Assembly (NCBI GenBank): GCA_023212645.1
Contig: JALBYC010000006.1
Span: forward strand, 310,001 to 374,000
Direction: 5' to 3'
DNA length: 64,000 bases
DNA from: Farysia itapuensis
Taxonomy: Eukaryota; Basidiomycota; Ustilaginomycetes; Ustilaginales; Ustilaginaceae
The notes under the pieces were generated by a model, which saw only the letters and a program-made list of their open reading frames with translations, did no database searches and had not been told where the DNA came from. This document shows positions 57,522 to 64,000 of the stretch, in pieces (the stretch's first letter is position 1; every line of letters begins with the position of its first letter). The position numbers and the translations under genes were made by a program.

Positions 57522-59363
57522 ATGAAACTACCCTCGGCTTCGTCAGCCATAGCTATGGCCGCCGCTCGGTCCTTTCCGAGGCGCAGTATCGCTTCTTCGT
57601 CTAGACAACTCGTGCCGACTGCTTCTAACAGCCTGCGATCCTTGTCCAGCAAAGCCTTCCCGAAGGCAGCAGCCACGCCCACTTCTATTGCAAACACATC
57701 AAAGCAGGCGCAACTGGTACGAAACACTGCGCTTGCGCGGTCCATATCCACAGTCAACAGCGTCAACAGCATCAGCTCGGAAGGCCGGTCCTCATCCGCT
57801 TACGCCTCTCCCGTATCAGAGTCCGATCTCATCAACGTCACTACGCTGCCCAACAAAGTTCGTGTAGCCACTGAAGCGACACCAGGGCATTTCAGTGCAG
57901 TTGGAGTATATATAGATGCCGGTTCACGGTACGAGCGGCCGTGGGTACCTGGAGAGTCGGGCTCCTCACATCTTCTAGATCGCATGGCATTCAAGTCGAC
58001 GAGTAACCGTTCTTCGCAGCAAATGACATCCGAGATCGAAGCACTCGGCGGCAATGTTATGTGTTCTTCGTCCCGCGAGACCATCATGTATCAGTCTAGT
58101 GTCTTCAACAAAGACGTACCTGCCGTACTGTCGATCCTGGCCGATACCATCCTAAATCCATTACTCAGTCCGGCAGAGCTAGACATGCAGAGGGAAGCAG
58201 CAGCCTACGAGATCCAAGAGATCTGGAGCAAGCCAGAGCTCATCCTACCAGAACTTCTTCACACCACCGCCTATCAAGGCAACACTCTCGGCAATCCCCT
58301 CCTTTGTCCGATCGAAAGTCTGGAGAAGATGACAGCGGACAATCTGCGGACATTCATGTCTGCGTGGTACAAACCCGAGCGAATTGTTGTCGCTGGCTCA
58401 GGTATGCCACACGAGCAGCTGGTACAATTGTCAGAGAAGCTATTTGGTAGTTTGGAACCATCGGTAACATCTTCGTCCTCCGATGGTTCGCGATCCTCGG
58501 CTTCGTCATCTTCGAGTTCGTCATCCAGATCAAGCTCACCATCATCCGTCTTTTCACGATCCTCGTCGTTCTTTTCGACATCTTCTGTTTCCGCCGCTCA
58601 ACCGGCATCAGAGCCTGTCGGCATGACAACAGCACCATCGCATTACACTGGAGGCGAGCTTTATCTGCCACAACGCGATCTTGAGTTCACCCACGTCTAT
58701 GTCGCCTTTGAAGGGCTAAGCATCCACGATGATGACATCTATGCACTTGCAACTCTACAGATGCTGCTTGGTGGAGGCGGAAGCTTCTCTGCTGGAGGTC
58801 CCGGAAAGGGCATGTACTCGCGCTTGTACACCAATGTTCTGAATCAGCATCACAGTGTTGACTACTGTGCCGCCTTCCACCACTGCTATAGCGATTCGGG
58901 TCTGTTCGGCATCTCCGCCTCGGTCCACCCTTCGTTCAACTCGAGCATTGTTCACGTGATTGCAAGAGAGCTCGAACTTTGCACGAGCTCCATCTACCAG
59001 GGCAGTGTCACCCAACCAGAGCTCAATCGGGCCAAGAACCAGCTGAAGAGCTCGCTCGTCATGGCGCTCGAATCAAGACTTGTCGAAGTCGAAGACCTCG
59101 GACGACAGATCCACGCTCACGGAAAGAAGGTCACCGTGGAAGAAATGTGCGAGAAAATCGACCAGGTTGATCTCAAGACGCTCAACAGGGTTGCCAGTCG
59201 AGTCCTGCGACCGCAGAAGATGCAGACAGGCGGACTGACGACCAAAGGAACCGGCCAAGCCACCGTTGTGGCCCAAGGAAACCTCGACAACCTGGGTGAC
59301 ATTCGTGAATTGCTCGCTCGTCGTGGACTCGGAGCCGAACCATCATCAACAAATACACACTGA
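57522..59363 (+). CDS. MAS2: Mitochondrial processing peptidase alpha subunit
   Basis: Substrate-recognition subunit of the matrix peptidase that removes presequences. The single exon gives 613 residues. The first 75 residues are rich in Ser, Arg and Ala, almost without acidic residues, and form its own presequence. The M16 fold starts at about 105 with 'NVTTLPNKVRVATEATPGHF'. The zinc-site equivalent reads HLLDR, degenerate as expected of alpha rather than HxxEH of beta. The Gly-rich loop 'GGGGSFSAGGPGKGM' (about 415-429), followed by 'YSRLYTNVLNQ', is the alpha hallmark that feeds substrates to the beta subunit. A Ser-rich insert of about 60 residues (about 315-375) splits the protein between the two halves and is not typical. 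It converges with the Zn2Cys6 gene. Confidence 0.94.
   Translation: MKLPSASSAIAMAAARSFPRRSIASSSRQLVPTASNSLRSLSSKAFPKAAATPTSIANTSKQAQLVRNTALARSISTVNSVNSISSEGRSSSAYASPVSESDLINVTTLPNKVRVATEATPGHFSAVGVYIDAGSRYERPWVPGESGSSHLLDRMAFKSTSNRSSQQMTSEIEALGGNVMCSSSRETIMYQSSVFNKDVPAVLSILADTILNPLLSPAELDMQREAAAYEIQEIWSKPELILPELLHTTAYQGNTLGNPLLCPIESLEKMTADNLRTFMSAWYKPERIVVAGSGMPHEQLVQLSEKLFGSLEPSVTSSSSDGSRSSASSSSSSSSRSSSPSSVFSRSSSFFSTSSVSAAQPASEPVGMTTAPSHYTGGELYLPQRDLEFTHVYVAFEGLSIHDDDIYALATLQMLLGGGGSFSAGGPGKGMYSRLYTNVLNQHHSVDYCAAFHHCYSDSGLFGISASVHPSFNSSIVHVIARELELCTSSIYQGSVTQPELNRAKNQLKSSLVMALESRLVEVEDLGRQIHAHGKKVTVEEMCEKIDQVDLKTLNRVASRVLRPQKMQTGGLTTKGTGQATVVAQGNLDNLGDIRELLARRGLGAEPSSTNTH
58462..58605 (+). 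repeat. Serine-codon tract in MPP alpha
   Basis: A low-complexity run of TCG/TCA/TCT/TCC, AGC and similar codons encoding a Ser/Arg-rich linker. It sits between the two M16 half-domains of the protein, where an insert is least harmful. Mixed Ser codons argue against a young expansion. Confidence 0.7.
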
Positions 59364-59560
59364 ACACTCATGCAACAAACTCATCGCAATTTGCAATCTC
59401 ATCTCTACTCCCACAGATTCTGTCTGACACTGCTGCGTTAGAAACAAGAGACAAAAGCCCGTTATTGAATCGTTGTAAGATGCGAACGAATGAACACGAC
59501 AAGGGACTGTACAGACGATCATCACATTAGAGAGGAAACGGAAGAGAGACGATCTCCAAA

Positions 59561-62449
59561 CTAGTGATTGCTGAGGAGCATTTGGGAAGTTTCGAGACAA
59601 AGACTGACTTCGTCTGCCATGGGAACGACGGCTTCCCAGTGTTTGCCGAGATCGGTAAGGGTTTCATGTGCCTCGCGGACGCGACCCCAAATATCGCGCA
59701 GCTTGGCCTGTTTGACAGGATCGAGTGAGGAAGACATACCGCTGCCCATGGGGTCGCTGCTGCCAATGCTGGAACGGTTCAGACCATTGTCGAAGCTGGG
59801 TTCGGTGGAGGAACCGTGATTGATCAGATTTTGGAGGCTGTCATTGGCATACTGCCCGTCCATCTCGTGGGGGCTGTTCTCCATGTCAGCCTCCCCGACC
59901 TCGTCATTGCCGCCAGCAAATCCACCGTGCACTGCCAGTGCCTGCATGAGCAATACAAAGCTAATCAACACGAAGCTGCAGCAGTTGAACGGGTTCGGGT
60001 TGACCGACTGTCCATGTCGACGCCTGGCAATATCGAGCAGCTTGCGGCTGGCGTGCACACAGCGCTGCAATGACAGACGAGGTAAGAATGGTCCTCGAGC
60101 ATACAGGTCCTGCTGCGTGAGCGAAGCAGCTGGAGCGTCTGTCGGAGCTGACGAAGGAGAGATGTTCCAATTTTGGGTATCATCGTTGCCAAGTCCGAAG
60201 TGAGCCATATCGAGGAAGTCGTCTTGCGCGAACTGCTCCATGGGTTGTTGACAGACAGAGATTCCCTGGCCATCTTGAGTGTCACTAGTCGAATTGAGAA
60301 AGCAAAGCTTGCGCTCAAACAAAGAAGCACCTTGGAATGCCTGTCCTATGTGCAGGGTGAGCGACGATGTGTAAAGCTGGACCGCTGCTCCCATCCTCAA
60401 CGAATCCTCGAGCTCTTGATCTACGTGACCAAGATTGCCAGTCTGCGGAACCTCATTTGGCATAGGCGAGTCTGGAGTTTCTCGCGTCTCGATGTCACGA
60501 ATCTGGTCCTGCAGGAAATTGTCGATTTCCAGCATGCTGTCGAGAATTTCTTGGCGCGAGGCATTCGTTGGCAGAGTGGAGAATGTGGCAGGGACATCGT
60601 CACTGGTCACCGAGGCAGCGCGCTGAACGCCAAGACGTCCGAACGAAAAGGGCGAAGTTTCTGGCGACAAAGCCTCCTTTGGCGAAGTGTACGTCTCCTG
60701 CCTGTGCGGTTGATATTCAGGATTGACGACATTTGGCTGTGCGAAATGGGCGAGGGCCAGCACGCGATCTTGGACTAGTAGTAGAGCCTGTAAGGAGCCA
60801 ATGTTGGATGTCCAGACGTCTGGATCAGATGCTATGGGAACTTCGCTCTTGACGCGCGGGTCATCGGCTCGGATAGTGGGAATTCTGCCGGTATTGTAAG
60901 CCGCCCATAGCACCAAACTCCACACCGACCACCAGCAGCGTTTACGCATTTCAAACATGTCCTGCGCTTCGATACCGCTCGGCAGACCCGAATCTGAGCC
61001 ATAGGAGAAGTTGTGCTGCGCAACATTGACCGAGCCTGCAGTTGTCTTGCTCGTAAGCTTGTGCAAGTCCTGAGACATGGCTAGACCGAGTGCCTGATCA
61101 GCTTTCAAGCGAGCCTTGATCGGCCTACCGCTACCGTACTCGTAGACGACCAGCACACTGAGTGTCTGTATGGCTTCCAGGATCTTTTGCCCTGATCTGT
61201 CGCGGTCAGCTTGCTCGAGCAAGCGTTCGACACCAGCATTGGCCTTGCGTTCATAATTGAGCGTGCGCTCTCGAAGTGCAGCTTTCTTTTCTTCTGAACC
61301 AAAGTTGATACCGCTGCCAACCAGCTTGTGCAAGGCACCTATTGGTTGAATTTCGTCTCTCAAGAGCGGCAAGATGCATTGCAGGGCGTAGATAAAACTT
61401 GAATCAGGTTTGAAGTAGGACACCAAGATATCGATATACTTGGGAGGCGGAAGCACCGGAATGAAGCGGTACAAATAGCGATAATAATCGACCAGAAGAA
61501 GCCGAACACCGCCTGCCGATACTGCAGGCTCACTGTTAGGGATAGGCGGGGTGTACATTCTACTCGGATCAATGAGAGTGTCGACGGATTGACGTCTTGA
61601 GGCACTCGACGCATTTGACGGGCTCACGCCAGATACAGAGCTGGCATGATAAGCTGCCAAGGAAGTGTCCGGCGAAGACCACTGCATCGCTGATTGCTGC
61701 GGACTCGATGTCGGGAGGCCGCCTTGCTGATTATGGCTAAGGGGAGACACGGATTGGTTGTACGAAGACGGATGCAGAATGCTGGGAGACATGCTTTCCG
61801 GCTGTAGATGATGAGAGAGAAGTTGTGGCTGATGCTGAGACAGGTGCGTGCTGGGTACTGACTGAAACTGTTGCTGATAGTCATGTTGGTACGTCTGCTG
61901 CTGCTGTTGCCTTGGTTGAGCATCTAGCAAGTACGGGGCGAATCCTCCTGGCAAGAAAGACTGCATAGAGTCAACCATCAGAGCTTCGTTCGGTTGTGAA
62001 AACGACTGAAATTGATCGGGCAAGGCATACACGTTGGATTGAGGTTGCCCCTGCTGATTGCCATTGACAGCCGTTTCCAGACCAGTTGCGGGGCCTTGAG
62101 CGGACGGACCGGCCAATCCGCCCGGTCGTCGAAATGCATACGGCATGTCTGTGAGAGCGAAGAGCTTGTTCAGATGACTCTGAAGGTCCTGAGAGGGATC
62201 CATCTTTGGTTTTGGTTTGCCCCCACGTCGTGACACGGTATAGATGCAATCATCGACTCGACCGCGGCCGATACAGGCCGAGCATGGATTGTTGCCGTCA
62301 CATCTCGACTTTCGAGACCGACAAAATGTGCAAGCACTCTTTACCGGGGCGGCGATCGGACCCTTTCGATCTCGGTCGTCAGATTTGTGGTTGCGGATGG
62401 GGCCTGCGCCATTAGCGCCGCCGTCGAATCCATTTCCGCTAGACGCCAT
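59561..62449 (-). CDS. Zn2Cys6 transcription factor with fungal-specific TF domain
   Basis: Nuclear DNA-binding regulator. The ATG at 62449 gives 962 residues; a GTG-initiated three-residue extension is ignored. The binuclear zinc cluster (about residues 33-62) reads CTFCRSRKSRC, then NPCSACIGRGRVDDC, i.e. Cx2Cx6Cx5Cx2Cx8C, a slightly long last loop. A short basic linker 'SRRGGKPKPK' and a helix of the dimerisation type follow. Residues 130-300 are Gln/Ser/Pro-rich. The middle homology region (about 320-620) has 'LLLVDYYRYLYRFIPVLPPP' and 'MRKRCWWSVWSLVLWAAY', typical of this class. The C-terminus has an acidic, Asn/Ser-rich portion. The target pathway cannot be told; the neighbours give no hint. 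No intron. Confidence 0.92.
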   Translation of the reverse strand: MASSGNGFDGGANGAGPIRNHKSDDRDRKGPIAAPVKSACTFCRSRKSRCDGNNPCSACIGRGRVDDCIYTVSRRGGKPKPKMDPSQDLQSHLNKLFALTDMPYAFRRPGGLAGPSAQGPATGLETAVNGNQQGQPQSNVYALPDQFQSFSQPNEALMVDSMQSFLPGGFAPYLLDAQPRQQQQQTYQHDYQQQFQSVPSTHLSQHQPQLLSHHLQPESMSPSILHPSSYNQSVSPLSHNQQGGLPTSSPQQSAMQWSSPDTSLAAYHASSVSGVSPSNASSASRRQSVDTLIDPSRMYTPPIPNSEPAVSAGGVRLLLVDYYRYLYRFIPVLPPPKYIDILVSYFKPDSSFIYALQCILPLLRDEIQPIGALHKLVGSGINFGSEEKKAALRERTLNYERKANAGVERLLEQADRDRSGQKILEAIQTLSVLVVYEYGSGRPIKARLKADQALGLAMSQDLHKLTSKTTAGSVNVAQHNFSYGSDSGLPSGIEAQDMFEMRKRCWWSVWSLVLWAAYNTGRIPTIRADDPRVKSEVPIASDPDVWTSNIGSLQALLLVQDRVLALAHFAQPNVVNPEYQPHRQETYTSPKEALSPETSPFSFGRLGVQRAASVTSDDVPATFSTLPTNASRQEILDSMLEIDNFLQDQIRDIETRETPDSPMPNEVPQTGNLGHVDQELEDSLRMGAAVQLYTSSLTLHIGQAFQGASLFERKLCFLNSTSDTQDGQGISVCQQPMEQFAQDDFLDMAHFGLGNDDTQNWNISPSSAPTDAPAASLTQQDLYARGPFLPRLSLQRCVHASRKLLDIARRRHGQSVNPNPFNCCSFVLISFVLLMQALAVHGGFAGGNDEVGEADMENSPHEMDGQYANDSLQNLINHGSSTEPSFDNGLNRSSIGSSDPMGSGMSSSLDPVKQAKLRDIWGRVREAHETLTDLGKHWEAVVPMADEVSLCLETSQMLLSNH

Positions 62450-62559
62450 TTCCGACACGCCCCTTCAAGAATGAAAAGCACGAATAGAGGCTCCGAAGTG
62501 TACGGGGCAAAGATGGATGTAGGTCAGGATGACGGGGGGTAAAATCGCGAATGAAGCAC

Positions 62560-62645
62560 ATTTCGTTCACGTTATTCATTCACGATTGTGAGGTGATTCA
62601 CACGAAATCACGTTCGTGGTTAGTCTCGAAATTCACAGTCACAGC
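62560..62645. repeat. Imperfect TTCAC / GTGAA direct and inverted repeats
   Basis: The elements TTCACG, ATTCACG, GTGATTCAC and TTCACAG recur on both strands within 85 bases, making several small dyads. Similar GTGAATCGTGAATC is found at 51837-51850. Intergenic motifs of this kind look common in the window; function unknown. Confidence 0.5.
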
Positions 62646-62723
62646 CCACAGGTCTCCAGATTACAGATTTAATGTCGCACGAGAAAAGTGTAAGAGCACG
62701 TGATTGCAGTGTTGCTCACCGCG

Positions 62724-62818
62724 CGCGTTACAAAGTTGTCAATATTTGCCGTTGCTGTTGCTCTTGTGCATACAGCCATACATCAATCGCGTCGACGATA
62801 TGGTTTAAAGCAGCGCGT
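62724..62818. promoter_or_regulatory. Three MCB-like cores upstream of the coiled-coil gene
   Basis: CGCGT at 62724-62728, 62788-62792 and 62814-62818, all on the plus strand, 43-137 bases upstream of the ATG at 62861. The grouping resembles the RAD21 promoter and would fit a cell-cycle gene. Binding is inferred. Confidence 0.4.
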
Positions 62819-62860
62819 TTTTCACCACTTTGGCGCTTATCTTGTTAATCTGTCATCGTC

Positions 62861-64000
62861 ATGGCCGATCGCTTTGCTGCGCTCGCCGGCTTTGACGCTG
62901 CCTCCAATTATGACTCCACTATGGAGCAAAGTACTGCCACCGCACTCAAAGACGACCTTCCAGGCCTTGAGACCGTCGCCAGCATCCAGATGGACTTGCC
63001 AACATCCAAGCCTCTAACTGGTACGTTCGGTCGATCCAAGAACAACGAACGCGCGCGAAGAATCACCTCAGGTCCGAACGATCTTCGTCCAAGGGTGCAG
63101 ACACCCCCTCCACAAGAGTCTTCAGCTACCTCCTCTAACAAAGAGAATGCACCAACTCGTTTCGAGGAGCCACCTTCGACGCAGCGCAAACAGGACACGC
63201 ATCGCCGATACAACGTTCGTATAGCTGACGAAGACACACTGGAAGAGCTCGAAGACAGCCTGCAGCGTGCCAATGACAACGAGCTTGAACGAATGCAGCA
63301 AGATCTATCGCAGGGGGTTGACTCGATGCTGAACGCCTCACCCGTGAATGACTCTGGACAATGGGGGTCTCGGGCGATGCGCAGACGTTCCGCAGCCGGT
63401 GTCTCGATGAAGTCGGCACAGGAAAGAATCAACAGCTTAACGCAGGAGCGAGACGAGCTGAAAATTGTCGTTGACCTTCTGCGCGAGAAAGTCAATCCTG
63501 ATGACCGTCTCGCGGAGCTGATCGTGCTCAAGAAGGAGAAGCTCTCCTACACCAACAAGCTGATTGCCCAACAAGCTATGCTGAAGCAACAGGATCGTGC
63601 GATCAAAGTGCTTCAAAAAGAGCAGCAACAGTGGAAAGGCAAGGATCCGGCTCAGTATGAGATCATGCTTAGAGACTTGCAGAACAAGCTTGCAGCCGCC
63701 AATGCTAAGGCTGACGAAAACGAGCAGGAGTGCCGCCGCTTGCAAGACGAGGCCGAAAAGCGTAGAGGTCCCGCGAACGATGAAACGTCTATTGGCAACA
63801 ACACAAAGATTCGGGAGCGTATCGATGCATTGCGCGACGAGCACGAAGATGAGAAATTTGAACTGCGGCAAGAGCGAGACGCTCTTCAACAAGAGCTGCA
63901 AGCAGCTCTGGACACCATAGACCACTTGCAGTCGCGTTCTCCCGGCAATGCATCTACACATCAGCGCACCCTCGACGACCTGCTACAGCAGCTCAACACT
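62861..64000 (+). CDS. Long coiled-coil protein, possibly spindle-pole/centrosomin-like (3' end beyond window)
   Basis: The frame is open from an ATG at 62861 to the window edge (380 codons). Residues 1-120 are disordered with KEN-containing 'SSNKENAPTRF' (about residue 90), a possible APC/C degron. From about 125 the sequence is mostly charged heptad repeats, a long coiled coil rich in Glu, Gln, Leu and Lys. The part 'QERINSLTQERDELKIVVD' (about 185-205) faintly resembles the CM1 motif of centrosomin/Mto1-type gamma-tubulin recruiters. That resemblance is weak. The KEN box and the MCB-like cores both hint at a cell-cycle role. Other coiled-coil families remain possible. Confidence 0.7.
   Translation, partial: MADRFAALAGFDAASNYDSTMEQSTATALKDDLPGLETVASIQMDLPTSKPLTGTFGRSKNNERARRITSGPNDLRPRVQTPPPQESSATSSNKENAPTRFEEPPSTQRKQDTHRRYNVRIADEDTLEELEDSLQRANDNELERMQQDLSQGVDSMLNASPVNDSGQWGSRAMRRRSAAGVSMKSAQERINSLTQERDELKIVVDLLREKVNPDDRLAELIVLKKEKLSYTNKLIAQQAMLKQQDRAIKVLQKEQQQWKGKDPAQYEIMLRDLQNKLAAANAKADENEQECRRLQDEAEKRRGPANDETSIGNNTKIRERIDALRDEHEDEKFELRQERDALQQELQAALDTIDHLQSRSPGNASTHQRTLDDLLQQLNT

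Larger units (their letters stand above)
62450..62860. other. Divergent promoter of Zn2Cys6 regulator and coiled-coil gene
   Basis: 411 bases. It holds a region of imperfect TTCAC/GTGAA repeats (62560-62645) and, nearer the plus-strand gene, three CGCGT cores. No other gene was seen. Confidence 0.55.

Noticed and set aside
62908..63531. 207-residue Ser/Arg-rich frame opposite the coiled-coil gene
   Set aside because: Overlaps a continuous 380-codon coiled-coil frame on the other strand. Ser/Arg/Leu richness is the expected complement of Glu/Gln/Lys codons.

Overview
The window is nuclear DNA of a filamentous or dimorphic fungus. The gene set is fungal: a plasma-membrane H+-ATPase, a Het-C protein, a fused thiamine enzyme of the Thi6 type, a Zn2Cys6 regulator and a Far11/STRIP protein. 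Genes are closely packed. About half are uninterrupted, and the others carry short GT-AG introns, mostly 60-80 nt, with GTAAGT/GTGAGT-like donors and CTGAC/CTAAC-like branch sites. Intron-poor genes, moderate GC content and protein style suit Basidiomycota and most likely the smut lineage (Ustilaginomycotina). That placement is inference; the species cannot be named from the sequence alone.

Layout from left to right. 1-3102 (-): ISWI chromatin remodeler, cut at the window edge. 3542-5911: Mtd1-type folate enzyme and, divergently, the SF3b p14 spliceosome subunit. 6215-10968: a GST-fold protein ending in SKL, a secreted T2 ribonuclease, and VPS33. 11243-17518: cysteinyl-tRNA synthetase, Thi6, and a DHA1 drug:H+ antiporter. 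18586-26751: FAR11/STRIP, NTF2 (four exons) and PMA1. 28556-34164: EFM3, RPA2 and Het-C. Then a tRNA-Val(UAC) with an intron, a B-type cyclin (34825-36640), a 2.4-kb stretch with no visible gene, a disordered repeat protein, and the cohesin kleisin RAD21 (41000-43102). 43290-53891: a beta-hydroxyacid dehydrogenase, the 72-residue V-ATPase subunit e, an F-box protein, a synaptojanin-type phosphatase, an unrecognised 154-residue protein, and a DHA2 transporter. 55517-64000: an alpha/beta hydrolase, mitochondrial processing peptidase alpha, a Zn2Cys6 regulator, and the start of a coiled-coil protein that runs off the window.

No cluster, mobile element, CRISPR array or transferred island is visible. 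It is mainly a housekeeping region. Organisation is strongly paired: several gene pairs diverge from 270-410-bp shared promoters and several others converge within 60-200 bp. The best leads are: MCB-like (ACGCG/CGCGT) elements, including a near-identical inverted pair, upstream of RPA2 and RAD21; a peroxisomal-type C terminus on the GST-fold protein; a 200-residue N-terminal extension in front of the Het-C signal sequence; in-frame open leaders upstream of MTD1 and FAR11; and several genes whose correct models need very small exons (NTF2, VMA9). All splice models here were made by eye from splice signals, reading frame and family conservation.
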